A stretch of DNA of 64,000 nt from contig JAUPFP010000005.1 in assembly GCA_036925085.1 (NCBI GenBank), positions 1,564,001 to 1,628,000 of the forward strand. The letters are read 5' to 3'. This document shows positions 34,285 to 44,455 of the stretch, piece after piece. Made by a program: the position numbers and the translations under genes. Every line of letters starts with the position of its first letter. The stretch's first letter is position 1. The DNA is from Brachycybe producta (taxonomy: Eukaryota; Arthropoda; Diplopoda; Playtdesmida; Andrognathidae). The notes under the pieces were generated by a model. That model did no database searches, had not been told where the DNA came from, and was given only the letters and a program-made list of their open reading frames with translations.

Positions 34285-34432
34285 TTCCAGCAAAGCTTAG
34301 TGTATGGCAAACAAATGTTACTGTTCATCACGAGATGAGTTTCCATTTAGAATGCAAGGCATCAGGAGACTTTCCATTGAATTTTACCTGGACTAAAGGG
34401 AATTCTGTGCTTTCAAGTTTCGCTGATGCACG
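34285..34432 (+). CDS. Dscam: Dscam exon: Ig9, N-terminal half
   Basis: Encodes PAKLSVWQTNVTV, FHLECKASGDFPLNFTWTK with the first cysteine and core tryptophan. The codon split with the previous exon is T|TT (Phe). It ends in phase 2 at the donor CG|GTGAGT. Together with 36498-36646 it makes 99 codons, one Ig domain. In Dscam the Ig9 is the last Ig before FN1. Acceptor TTTTTTAAG follows a T tract. Confidence 0.88.
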
Positions 34433-34725
34433 GTGAGTTACCCAGGAAGGTTTTGATAACTAAAAGTAATATAGTATATTATGCTAAAACTTAAATGGCT
34501 AGCAGAATAACATGTATGGGTTTGTGCTGATTTGTCATAAGTATAATGCCGACCCATCAGTGTAATGCTTGCAATGCACCATAATAAGTACAACCGTGTA
34601 ATGCACTTGAGTCTAATCCTGTTATGCTTTACCTTTATACTACTAATTTTGGACTGTTTATTAAGAACCTAGATACACCTACATGTTGCTTTTTGAGCAG
34701 ACGACAATGAGACAAACGAGTGTTA

Positions 34726-35615
34726 TGGCGCATTCACACCAGGCTGGTTTCCGAGCTGCTGGTTGCTGCTTGCTGGTTGCTGCTTGCTGGTTGTAGCCCT
34801 CTAGCAGCATAGTGTGAACTGCTACCAGCAGCTGCTTTCTCCAACAGGCTAGTGATTTTAACAGTAATGCCGCAGTCACACTAGGCTGGTTTCCCAGCTG
34901 CTGGCTGGTTGTAGCGCTCTAGCAGCATAGTCTGAACTGCTACTAGCAGCTGCTTTCTCCAGCAGGCTAGTGATTTTAACAGCAGCTGGTGAAGTTGGAC
35001 ATGTCCAACTTTAGCAGCTACCAGCTGGTCATGTGACTCCCTTCCTGCTGCTGCCATCTAGTGTGAACTTTTCGTTGCTAGTAGTGGCACTAGTGGCACT
35101 AGTGGTAGTTGAAACTCCACTGCTTGGGTTGGTTGTTGTTAGAGTTTGTATTTTTGCAAGACGGTGATTGGATGACTTGCACTGCTAATACCAGCAGTGA
35201 CTAGACAAGTGTGAACCCAAAGCAGCTGCTGCTTGCTGTTGCTGCTAATAGCCAGCAGCAACCAGTGGCTTGTAAACCAGCCTAGTGTGACTGCCGCTTA
35301 ACAGGTGAAGTTGAATATGTCCAACTTTTCCAGCTACCAGCTGGTCATGTGACTCCCTTCCTGCTGCTACCAGTGTGCTACAAAGCCAGTGTCGCTGGTA
35401 GTGGCACTAGTGGGTAGTTGAAACTCCACTGCTTGGGTTGGTTGTTGTTAGAGTTTGTGTTTTTGCAAGACGGTGATTGGATGACTTGCTCTGCTAATAC
35501 CAGCAGTGACTGGACGAGTGTGAACCCAAAGCAGCTGCTGCTTGCTGTTGCTGCTAATAGCCAGCAGCAACCAGCGGCTTGTAATTTTGTAAACCAGCCT
35601 AGTATGAATGCGCCA
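34726..35615. mobile_element. PIF/Harbinger-like MITE (outer), TSD TTA
   Basis: Termini TGGCGCATTCACACCAGG and its inverse CTAGTATGAATGCGCCA, with TTA duplicated (34723-34725 and 35616-35618). A 3-bp TTA/TAA duplication is the PIF/Harbinger hallmark. Family B copies at 56240 and 62260 show the empty site. The interior is full of GCTGCTGGTTGCTGCTTGCTGG and CAGCAGCTG in both orientations. Confidence 0.88.
34868..35298. mobile_element. Second Harbinger-like MITE nested in the first
   Basis: Termini TGCCGCAGTCACACTAGGCT and AGCCTAGTGTGACTGCCGC flanked by TAA/TTA, the same architecture and close kin of the outer element. The words AGCAGCATAGT.TGAACTGCTA and TTTTAACAG occur in both layers, so a family member inserted into, or duplicated within, a relative. 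Confidence 0.72.
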
Positions 35616-35935
35616 TTACTATATGGTGTTACTAAACTTGCAAGAAATAGTCTCACAATTGCTCAATTAAAATACAGTAAAGTGCAAAATGCAATAAAAA
35701 GTATTGTTCTTTGAGTGCTTGCTTTATCGAAATTTTGAAAAGATCCTTCTATTTTTAAACAAGGTTCAAAAGAATTCGTTTTTACCTCTATGTTAAATTC
35801 TATTGGCCTAAAAAACCGTTCCACAAACATTTGAAGAGCTCGCCAAAATTTATATACATTTTTTTAAAAAAATGATGTCTTTTTTCTATTTAAATTCTGG
35901 CAAGCAATAAAAATAACATTTTTTTGATATTATAT

Positions 35936-36085
35936 TGTAACAAACCACGTTCAGGGGGTGAATAGAATTAATCAAAGTGGTTGGCTAGACCACTAATCCT
36001 ACTCTGGTTCGTGAGGAAGGGAACAAATTACTCCCTCTCGTTTCCTCACAAGTTCCTCTCACAGGAACCTTCACAGTAAAAAAGG
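35936..36085. mobile_element. L2 LTR fragment
   Basis: Begins TGTAACAAACCACGTTCAGG and follows the L2 LTR through GTGGTTGGCTAGACCACTAAT and TTTCCTCACAAGTTCCTC before the similarity ends near 36085. The middle of the usual sequence is also missing at about 35970. Confidence 0.75.
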
Positions 36086-36497
36086 TAAAAATCCCCTTGC
36101 CCTTTTAATATAAATGGTTGAATAATTGTTATGTAAACATGCACTTGGTTTTTTAACTGTTTAAAAAACCTAATAACATTAGAAATAATAAAAAAACTAA
36201 CACCCTAAATAAAAAAGTTGGTTTCGTAAACATATAACCCATTGATTTAGTTGTCCGCCCGATGAGAGAGCGGGAAGGCGTGACAACAAAGTGAAAATGG
36301 CCAAGACACGATTTAAAATTACATCAGTGTTACACCTAACCTATAAAAAGAAATCTTTTATTTCAAGTGAAATCTAAAATGGAAAAACATTACATTTACA
36401 TTTAGAAATTTATTTAACCGTTTCTGTAATTTTTACTAACATCATGTAATGTTTTCGTAAATAATTCACTTTTTAATTGTTGTGTGTGCATTTTCAG

Positions 36498-36646
36498 ATA
36501 CAACACAAAAGAGGTAGTTATTAATGGTGGGATGACATCAGAACTAACAGTGAAAAACGCTTACGTAAATGATTCGGCTGTTTTTGGATGTTCTGTTCAA
36601 AATACTTATGGTTTTGACAGTAGTATTTTCATCGTAACTGTTCAAG
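36498..36646 (+). CDS. Dscam: Dscam exon: Ig9, C-terminal half
   Basis: Completes Ig9: GGMTSELTVKNA is strand E and SAVFGCSVQNTYG carries the second cysteine (fly: SALFTCVATNAFG). Starts in phase 2 after TTTTCAG and ends in phase 1 at G|GTGTGT. Confidence 0.92.
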
Positions 36647-36682
36647 GTGTGTAACCATATTCAAAAAGTCTTCGTGTTTTAA

Positions 36683-37459
36683 GAGTCTATATCGCAAAAT
36701 GACTTCAAAAAATCTCCGCAAAGAGCGCTAGCCCATGGACCCAATTTTAAAGAAGAAACGTTAGTTTTTAAAATACGCAGTCGCGGCAACATGTTTATTT
36801 TTCATGTCTAAAGTTGTCCAATATTAAGTTTTCAAAGTGCAATGTGCACCTTAAATATATGCTGATCGAGTGATAGAATGACAAAAAATTGGTTAAGTGC
36901 GGTTATATTTTTAAAAAGTATTTAAAAATCGCGAATTTAAAGCTCTTTGGTTAAACTCTATTGAGTACGCCCAAATAAGAAAAAAAATATCTACTAAAAT
37001 GCTCGTAAAAATATGTAAAAATAATTTTAAAAAACCAGAAAAAAAAGCAGCAGATGCGCCAATGTGTTGGATTCACTTTGGTTTGATTGTGTTTTTTTAT
37101 TATTTTTACGCATTTTTACCAACATTTTAATGTGTTTTTTTCTTATCTGGGTGAACTCAATGGAGTTTAACATATAAATGTTAGAAATTCGCGATTTTGA
37201 AATATTTCTTAAAAATATAACCGTACTTACCAATTTTGTGTCGTTCTATCACTCGATCATCGTGTATTTAAGGTGCACCGTTGCACTTTGAAAACTTAAT
37301 ATTGGACAACTTTAAATATGAAAAATAAACATATTGCTGTGACTGTGTACTTTTAAAAATTAACATTTTTTCTTTAACATTGGGTCTAAGGGCCCCAAAG
37401 AAAAACGATGCTAACGCTCTTTGTGGAGATTTTTCATAGTAATTTTGTAATGTAACCTC
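36683..37459. mobile_element. Family A palindromic MITE (copy 3)
   Basis: Left arm GAGTCTATATCGCAAAATGAC, right arm ending TTTTGTAATGTAACCTC; TTAA at both edges (36679-36682 and 37460-37463). The two halves are inverses over most of their length, for example GTTGTCCAATATTAAG/CTTAATATTGGACAAC. It fills the intron before FN1 and ends 72 bp from the next acceptor. Confidence 0.88.
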
Positions 37460-37531
37460 TTAAATGTAAAACACAAAAATTACTACAGTGTGATCACAAT
37501 ATTGTTGTTAATTGTTGATTAAATTGTATAG

Positions 37532-37663
37532 AAAGCCCCGATATCCCAACCAGCATAACTGTGAATGAGTTAGGTAGCCGGTTTATTGGAATAAGTTGGA
37601 CTCCACCATTTGATGGCCATAGTAAAATCACGAGCTACAACGTGGAGTTCATGAAAGCTTCCA
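37532..37663 (+). CDS. Dscam: Dscam exon: FN1, N-terminal half
   Basis: 44 codons beginning ESPDIPTSITVNEL with the FN core ISWTPPFDGHSKITSYNVEF. Dscam FN1 reads LSWAQPYDGNSPLDRYIIEF, so the match is close. Acceptor GTATAG; the donor A|GTACGA, in phase 1, is weak but is the one that keeps frame with the next exon. Confidence 0.87.
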
Positions 37664-37730
37664 GTACGATTTTTCAGTTTTTCTCAATTCAAAGTAAAGA
37701 ATGTATCAAGAATATATTTTATTTTTATAG

Positions 37731-37943
37731 CATTGCAATCAGTGGACACTTCAAGTGATAGTATTGTGTCGGAGTCAATGTGGGAAAATGTAGACACCAA
37801 AGAAATTGTACAAACGACGGAGAATTTCACGGTTTTGACCAATCTACAACCAGCGGCTCTGTATTATTTGAGGATATATGCATCAAATATCGTCGGCACA
37901 AGTGAACCGAGTCCCACTGTTACTGTGTTGACCAAAGAAGAAG
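37731..37943 (+). CDS. Dscam: Dscam exon: FN1, C-terminal half
   Basis: 71 codons: SMWENVDTKE, then LTNLQPAALYYLRIYASNIVGTSEPS, the standard strand F/G motif of FN III. Acceptor TTTTTATAG after a 67-bp intron, donor G|GTACAG, phase 1. Codons at its start include TLQSVDTSS, a less conserved extension. Confidence 0.9.
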
Positions 37944-38007
37944 GTACAGCTTCATTTTCTTTTATATGATTCAATTATAAATGTGTTTCTTTATATTTGA
38001 AAATTAG

Positions 38008-38078
38008 CTCCCTCCGGTGCGCCTCAAGAAGTAAAAGTTGAAGCTATTAATTCAAAGACATTGAATGTTTGTTGGAAG
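38008..38078 (+). CDS. Dscam: Dscam exon: FN2, N-terminal third
   Basis: Encodes APSGAPQEVKVEAINSKTLN then VCWK and ends with a complete codon (phase 0) at AAG|GTAAAT. Fly Dscam reads APSGKPQNIKVEPVNQTTMRVTWK and is also followed by PPPRTEWNG, so the exon edge is conserved in position. The 64-bp intron before it has acceptor AAATTAG. Confidence 0.92.
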
Positions 38079-38143
38079 GTAAATTATTAATTTAAACTTT
38101 ATGTTAAAATTGTGATTTTTTTTATAAATGATTTTGAACAAAG

Positions 38144-38688
38144 TGTAACAGTGTAGAGCACCTGTTACTGGACTCAAGTCTGGATCCTCTTAGTTTGGGC
38201 CTTACGTCGAGAGTATGTATGAGCTAGACTTGATTCCTAATGGTGCCAGGATCGTTCTCTTTGATATTTCCTGTGGACGCAATTGTAGAGAAGAGAATGA
38301 ATGCAGACGGGCGAGACGAATGCAGATTGTCGAGTTATATGTTTTAATTTATACAATCATAATTTACATTAAATAAAGAATAGTTACGATTGTGGCGTCG
38401 CTTAGTCACCGGACAATTAAATGAGTTGTTTCATAGTTACGATATCAGAGAATGGACCCCGAATCAATCGAGACAAAGGACCTTTATACCTAGTGACTGT
38501 GTGCGATTACACAGGTGCACCCATGTCCAAGGGACCGTGCCTTGATGGGTATACATTCGCTGATACCGGAACCAGGATGTACTTTGAGGTCTTACATGAT
38601 AACGAAAGGGGAGGAAATGCGGCACTTTGGGGTACGAGGGACCCCGATGCTATGGTAATACAGGGTAGTCGAAATACAGCGTGTTACA
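38144..38688. mobile_element. Solo LTR, family L1 (TSD AAAG)
   Basis: 545 bp, TGTAACAGTGTAGAGC to AGCGTGTTACA, with 4-bp target duplication AAAG (38140-38143 and 38689-38692). It lies only 65 bp downstream of the FN2 donor. The 97-residue open frame across it belongs to the LTR and is not conserved in the other copies. Confidence 0.93.
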
Positions 38689-38759
38689 AAAGTGTGCATG
38701 GATTATGCTTGTAGTTTTCATTGTATAATCAAGAATCTTAAGGATGAGGGTCTGCCCGT

Positions 38760-39190
38760 TCAGTAGGTGAACTTAGGCGGTCGCCTAGGGTGCAGAAGTC
38801 TCGAGGGTGCATTTTAGCAAAATGTAATTTTTTGGTGTTTGATTTAAACAGAAACATACAAATTAAATGATTGCTAAATTTAATTTTTATTGAAAATTGA
38901 TTAAGCCAGTGAGAATTGTAAATAATTAATTTACCTTCTATTTTTGTTAGGGTATTTTTGCGCAGTATTATTTTTGTTTTGTGTCGTGTTGGGGGTTAGA
39001 ATGAATCGACAGTTGAATCGGTCGGAATAGGTAAGCTTGTTGGTAGGCAGGGTGATGTTTAGGCGGATGGATGTGGATGGTGCAGAATAAGTCTGCTTGG
39101 GCATAAATTTTAAGCCTCGCCCAAGATGCAGGTGGCACAATGTTAAACCTCACCTGAAACGTATACAATGAAACCCTTGAGCCGGTCCTG
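38760..39190. repeat. Family J repeat (copy 1)
   Basis: Begins CAGTAGGTGAACTTAGGCGG and contains GGTATTTTTGCGCAGTATT, TTTTGTGTCGTGTTGGGG and GCACAATGTTAAACCTC. It is shared in order with 46860-47105 (GTCCGGCGTTTTTTGCACC, TTTTGTGTCGTGCTGGGG, CCTTGAGC). CAG...CCTAGGG terminal words suggest a hAT-type element, but no target duplication was confirmed. Confidence 0.55.
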
Positions 39191-39712
39191 TTAAGCGTAC
39201 TTGTTTATGGTTCATAGGTTTATAACCAAAGGAAATGTAATTTAGTCTCAGTTTTTTTAGAAACAACCATTATAAGGAATGTCCAAAAGCCCATTCCACT
39301 TTCAAATCTTACACGAGTGTTCCTAAATTATGGACAATCATTAAAACTTCTTCTAATACAATTCTTCAAACCTCTTAAGCTTATGATCACATTTTAGATT
39401 GATATCCATGGCTTATATTGTCTTGTTCAAAAAATGTAGGCTGGATAAATTTTTCTATTAAGCCATATTACGCTCGTAGTATGCACATTCGGTGTGGCTG
39501 TGCTTAACACGTCACACCCAGTAAAAATTCAACACTTTGTAAATAAAAACCATTGTTAAGAACTCATTTATTACATAGTTATCCGGTGTGTAAGCATTCT
39601 ATATCGATCTAAAGAGTGATTGATTTTATTTGTGGGGAAAACAGCTTTATCCTCTTGATTATAACTTCAATGCTTTATAAGTTAATGTCATGTTTTGTTT
39701 GCGTTTTATTAG
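39191..39712. other. Intronic stretch before FN2b, nothing recognised
   Basis: No repeat edge or extra exon was seen. Confidence 0.55.
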
Positions 39713-39953
39713 CCACCACCAAGGTCGACATGGAATGGTGTCATTAAAGGGTACTGGGCTGGATCAAAAATTTGGGGATCTTCAGACTTATTCACATTTA
39801 AATCAATACATTTGACAAATAAAACAAGTGTTCTCTGTTCAAATATCACCGGATTACATAAATACATTCGCTACTCTATTGTTGTGCATTCATTCAACGA
39901 CCAAGGTCGAGGACCAAACAGTGAAGAGATTATGGCGATGACTGCAGAAGGAG
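39713..39953 (+). CDS. Dscam: Dscam exon: FN2, remainder
   Basis: 80 codons plus one base: PPPRSTWNGVIKGYWAGSK, then ITGLHKYIRYSIVVHSFNDQ and GRGPNSEEI. It corresponds to fly PPPRTEWNGEILGYYVGYK...YTQYSVVIQAFNKIGAGPLSEE. Starts in phase 0 after TTTTATTAG, ends in phase 1 at G|GTAAAT. Confidence 0.93.
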
Positions 39954-40033
39954 GTAAATATAATCTTAAATATCACATTTCTTTGATTACCGGTATTTGA
40001 ATTTTGACGATCTACTCCAATGAATTTATATAG

Positions 40034-40186
40034 TGCCCAGTGAGTCTGCACGGAATGTTTCCTGTATTGCAGTGACATCGACTAGTGTTCAAATAATGTG
40101 GTTTCCGCCATCAATTGACCTCCTTAACGGGATACTTCAGGGATATAAAGTTTTAGTGTTTTCAGGAAACAATAAGCCTGTTTTAG
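40034..40186 (+). CDS. Dscam: Dscam exon: FN3, N-terminal half
   Basis: 51 codons: VPSESARNVSCIAVTSTSVQ, IMWFPPSIDLLNGILQGYKV. Fly: PSQPPSDTACTTLTSQTIRVGWVSPPLESANGVIKTYKV. Acceptor TTTATATAG, donor G|GTGGGG, phases 1 and 1. The intron to the next exon is only 58 bp. Confidence 0.92.
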
Positions 40187-40244
40187 GTGGGGATTGCTTT
40201 CTCTTAAGGATGAAATTTCAAATTATAATTTTTTTCATTTTCAG

Positions 40245-40400
40245 ATGTTAACATGACAACCATTTGGAACACTTCCACAGCAGGCATTGTCATAGATAAA
40301 TTGGCAAAATTCAGTAACTACAGTTTTAAGGTTGTTGCTTTCACAAGGGCTGGAGACGGCACACCAAGTGAAGCTGTTAACTGTAGAACAAAAGAAGATG
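40245..40400 (+). CDS. Dscam: Dscam exon: FN3, C-terminal half
   Basis: 52 codons: TTIWNTSTAGIVIDKLAKFS, NYSFKVVAFTRAGDGTPSEA with the conserved C of VNCRTKED (fly: VPIHCQTEPD). Acceptor TTTTCAG, donor G|GTGAGG, phases 1 and 1. Confidence 0.93.
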
Positions 40401-40658
40401 GTGAGGATAATGTTTATTATTTATTAGAAGTAAAATTCTCATTTGAGATTAGATGTTAGATCCCCTATGGAGAAACATAACACCCAAAACAATATGTTTT
40501 CTATGGAGAAAAATGTAATGCCAAAAAGCCTTAATGCTTAAAACCATGCATAGTTTTGGGAACTTTTGGCACTGCATTTTTACATTGAAAATGCATTGTT
40601 TTGGGAACTACAGTTTTACTTTGAATTTACATTGTTTTCGATGATGGCCCTAAGCTAT

Positions 40659-41530
40659 TGTAACGAACCACGCTCAGGGGTCTAATAGAATTATCAAAAA
40701 GTATCGTAGCGCTCTTTCGGGCGATCGGAAAGTGGTTGGCTAGGCCACTAATTCTATTATGGTTCGGGAGGAAGGGAACAAATTAGTCCCATACGTTTAC
40801 CCACAAGTTCCTCTTTCAAGAACCTTTACAGTTTTAAGGATCTTTTGTTGTCTGCTACTCCCCGGTCTTTCGCCCGTGAAAAGCTGGTCGATCGTGCTGT
40901 CTTCTGAAGTTGCATCTAGTGCTGGAGAACCAGGTTTACACCTGGGTTGACAGGGCTAGATGACAAAATGTTGAAGTCCTTCGTTTCGTTTTAAAAGATA
41001 AAAATAACTTGACAACTGCTTTAAGTATAATAACAGTTTATTTACATTTCTCATTGAGGTCTATCTCAAATCGGGCATAGATTCTCTGTTTACAGAATGC
41101 TTGATTTACACAAAAATACAAGATCTTTTATACCCAAAAAGAGGATACTGAGAACTCTTTCTCAGTATTCTCTGATTGGGCAAAATCAAAATCAAAAACC
41201 AAACTGGCCAATCAATATGATTGACCAGTGGTCACCAAAATATAGAAATATGACTCATTCTATTTAAGAACCAATATTCCCAGAAAAATACAACCCCATT
41301 GACTTAATGCTGAGGCTTATCAAGTCGATCTCTTTGTATTAAGGGGTGGGACTGGGAGAAAAAGGGGACCCAAGACATCGTCATGGATGATCGTCATCAG
41401 CTGATGGAACTGGGTCAATCCTCTGTACGTGAGTACAGAGGGTTGACAAAGTTCCAGGCCACTCTAAAAGTAAACAAACGATCCAAAAAAAACTAAGCGA
41501 GCCAGGATCGCTCCTGGACGTATCGTTTCA
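40659..41530. mobile_element. Solo LTR, family L2 (TSD CTAT)
   Basis: 872 bp, TGTAACGAACCACGCTCAGG to GGACGTATCGTTTCA, with a perfect 4-bp target duplication CTAT (40655-40658 and 41531-41534). It is a full-length relative of the LTRs flanking the gag element and fixes the ends of that family. Confidence 0.93.
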
Positions 41531-41608
41531 CTATAATTCAGTCATATCCATTGCTTCGTACTGCATCACAGTTTTCTGTGGTGCGCTTATGACCATTGTC
41601 TTATTTAA

Positions 41609-42407
41609 TGAGACCATTACTTCCAGACATTTCTTGTCAAAAAATTGTCAAGACTTACCAAAAGATTGGCAAAACGATTTTTAAAATTTAAAATAAGTGA
41701 TTAACGTAATTTAAAAAAATTAAAATCAGTTGAATTCATGTAAATGAACTTCATCAGATAGATGCACCACCAAACAACAGACATTGGCAACAAACCTCCC
41801 CCCCCCCCCAAAGTCTACTTCTCTACTCGAATTCTTCTGTGTTGTCACCAGCTCACATTACTTTCATTTCAAAGTACTATGGAGTTAATATTTGAATTAT
41901 TCCCCACATTGAAGGTTGTATTAAGTTGAATATGTATAGGGAATGCCTATATATTTCATTAAGGAATTCTGGAAACATGAGGTGACAACCTTTGTCACAA
42001 AAATAGACAGGCATTTAGAAATCAGGACAAACACAAGTTGGCTGCGCCCTTTTTATGACGACCGGCAACTTCAAATTGGTTGGTTATGTAGTCTGACGTC
42101 ACATGCTCCGCCCTTTTCAACGTCGAACCACACAACAAACCAATTAGAAGTTCCCGGTCGTCATAAAAAGGGCGGAGCCAACTTGTGTTCGTCCCGATTT
42201 CTAAATGCCTGTCAAAAATGGGGGGGGGAGACTTTTGTTTTTGGAAATTTAAAATGACGTCGATTGGTGACTCATGAAAAGTCACTTCATTTTTAAGTTT
42301 TTTTTTAACGTTTTATTGACATATTTTAAAATTTAAAAATGGTTTTAACAATCGTTGGGTAAGTCTTGACAATGTTTTGAAAAGAAATTTCTGGAGGTAA
42401 AGGTCTC
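41609..42407. mobile_element. Family C TTAA MITE (copy 2) carrying a foldback insert
   Basis: Left end AGACCATTACTTCCAG after TTAA (41605-41608); the right arm GTAAGTCTTGACAATG... ends GGTCTCTTT without a clean TTAA. The central part AATTCTGGAAACATGAGGTGACAACC is shared with 54897-55416. The 208-bp insert at 42005-42212 is absent from that copy. Confidence 0.78.
42005..42212. mobile_element. Small foldback MITE with 7-bp TSD and a paralogous empty site
   Basis: Arms AGACAGGCATTTAGAAATC and GATTTCTAAATGCCTGT enclose a near-perfect palindrome with TTTTTATGACGACCGG and its inverse. CAAAAAT is duplicated (41998-42004 and 42213-42219). The related family C copy at 55263-55280 reads CCACAAAAATGGGGG without the insert, confirming the edges. 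The superfamily is uncertain. Confidence 0.88.
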
Positions 42408-42727
42408 TTTCAAAGAAAAAACCCGTATTATCAAAATGTTTCTTAAAAAATGTTCAACTTTTGTTTTTTGAGAAACCTAATGACTACGTTTTTTTAGAAA
42501 ACAATTAAACGACACATTTTTTTAAAACTGTGAATCTCGTATTATTTTTGTTGTGCCTGTTAGAAAAAAATATAAAAGTAATTCGACTTTATTTACTTAA
42601 TAAAAATTATCATTGTTTTCCACCTTGAGTTTAAGTCATCTATTATAATTTACTTACATCGTTGTTTTCACTAATTGTTCTGTTATAGCATGTAATTTAA
42701 AGTAGTTTTTTATATTTATTTTTATAG

Positions 42728-42867
42728 TTCCTGGGCCACCATCTGTATTTCGAGCATTGATTATTTCCTATGATGCAGCTCTTGTTGCTTGGAAGCCACC
42801 AACTGAAATAAATGGCATATTATCACATTACAATGTTCATATGTTAGAAGAATGGCAAGATAATCAG
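42728..42867 (+). CDS. Dscam: Dscam exon: FN4, N-terminal half (GC donor)
   Basis: Encodes VPGPPSVFRALIISYDAALV, AWKPPTEINGILSHYNVH and ends EEWQDNQ in phase 0. The downstream exon begins in frame only if splicing occurs at CAG|GCAAGT, a GC donor otherwise perfectly matching consensus. The nearest GT (CAA|GTGTGT, four bases on) would throw the next exon out of frame. Acceptor TTTATAG. Fly counterpart: VPEAPTDVKALVMGNAAILV. Confidence 0.9.
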
Positions 42868-42884
42868 GCAAGTGTGTGTGTGTT

Positions 42885-43165
42885 AGCAACATTTTGTGTG
42901 TGTTTGCGTGCGTGCATGCATAAATTCACGGGGAGAGAATTGGAGAGAATATTACGTACGGCTCAATTTGCTGTCTGACAGACTGAAACACACAGCCACT
43001 GCTCGCATGCAAAAAATAACGGTTAAGGAGTAGTATTGTCTTAATGCGCTTATTAAATTTTTAGCTTTGTATTACCGAAATTTACCGGTATTACCGGTTT
43101 CGGTAATGCTGCATTATTGAAAAACCGGTATTGCTATAAGGTGACCCGGTAATGAAAACCCTACT
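42885..43165. repeat. ACCGGTAAT-rich repeat (copy 2, inverted)
   Basis: Reverse-orientation, shortened copy of 16396-17035: GGAGAGAATTGGAGAGAATA, GACTGAAACACACAGCCACTGC and ACCGGTATTACCGG all recur. It starts within 20 bp of the GC donor of the FN4 exon. Confidence 0.65.
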
Positions 43166-43796
43166 TTCATCAAAACTTTACATACTTTGCATTTTTTATC
43201 AAATGCGTTTTCACTTATTGTTAAAAGGAAAAATTTTATGTAAAGACGCAAAGTGTGTTGTTTAGCTTATATATAAATTTATGCATCGATGCAAAAAAAA
43301 ATTAAAATCTGACTGAAATTGGTAAAGTTGTGGAGAAAAATGCTCTTGGCTGACCAAGAATAAATAAATACAGTGTTTACCTTGTTTATCGTCTATATAA
43401 CTATTCTGGATCAACTAACCTCTAAACTGAAGCGCAGCAAAGCTTAGCTTCCTTGCCGTCCACTCACTTATAGTAGGTACAGATGTGATTTATCAGCAAA
43501 ACAGCTGGACCGATTTTTATAAAATTTTTAACATAGTTAGAACTAAACAGGTGTCAGGTCGTGAAGAAGCATATAATATAGCTTAGCATTGTGACCTTTG
43601 ACCTGGGATACCTCGGGATACAGATCAAGTTTTCATAATTTCACAATATCGCTGCCTCGCATCTTTTACCTTGTAGCTACGTTCAAAATATCATAAAAAT
43701 CGGCGAGCAGTTGCTGAGAAATCGTGTCTGTACAGAGCCACTAAGTGAGTGGACAGGAAGGAAGTTACACTTCAGTAATTCAGAGCTGACCCGAGG

Positions 43797-44455
43797 GCTT
43801 AGTGGATATGGTAGTAAAATGTATAGCATATCAATCATTAGTACGTCTCCATCTAGAATACTGCAGCTCCGTGTGGAATCCCCACACTGAGGACTTAGCT
43901 CACTCTATAGAAATGGTCCAACGCAGGGCTGCTAGGTTTGTTTGTGGTAAATATGGATATGCCGACAGTGTAACTAAAATGATTCCAGAGCTTGGTTGGG
44001 ATAGTTTACTTACTTGCAAGACGTTCAGATTTTAATCTTAATATCTTTAATCGAATGCTAGAAGGCTCTTGCCCTAAACCTACTTCAAGTAAACTTTGCA
44101 GGGCATTATATTTGGGTAGGGGTGACCACTCTAACAAAGTTGGAGAGATTTTTGCACGAACAGATTCTTATTACTGGTCATTTGTCCCGAGGGCGATTTG
44201 ACAATGGAACTCGCTTGCTGGGGATTTTGTGCAGGAAAAACGTATTTTATGGGAGTCATAATTTTGTTTTGTTTTGAAAATGCATATATTTGCAGCATTA
44301 AAAAATATTGAAATTGTTGTTGGGTTTATATCATTAGGGTTTTATATTTTCTGGTTTTGACAATGCATTTTCTATACTGCACTTGGACTCTTGTTCCTCT
44401 GCCATAGGCCTTTATGGCTGCTTGCAGAGTAATTTTTCAAATTCAAATTCAAATA
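43797..44455 (+). mobile_element. CR1-like LINE 3' fragment (family LA)
   Basis: Encodes VKCIAYQSLVRLHLEYCSS, MVQRRAARFVCGKYGYADSV and, in a shifted frame, FNRMLEGSCPKPTSS, and ends in CAAATTCAAATTCAAA repeats. It is nearly identical to 30500-31130. 5' truncated. Confidence 0.85.

Larger units (their letters stand above)
34665..35900. mobile_element. Family B TTAA MITE (copy 2), split by Harbinger-like nest
   Basis: Left end AACCTAGATACACC after TTAA (34661-34664), then TTTTTGAGCAGACGACAATGAGAC as in the intact copies. Interrupted at 34726-35615, it resumes CATTACTATATGGTGTTAC and continues AGTATTGTTCTTTGAGTGC. The right end is missing. Confidence 0.75.

Noticed and set aside
38421..38714. 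97-codon + strand ORF
   Set aside because: It lies within the L1 solo LTR 38144-38688 and is not open in the other LTR copies.
42022..42285. Opposing ORFs of similar sequence on both strands
   Set aside because: Consequence of the palindromic insert 42005-42212.
42872..42880. GTGTGT as the FN4 donor
   Set aside because: Puts the next exon out of frame and loses the FN4 C-terminal motif; the GC donor keeps it.
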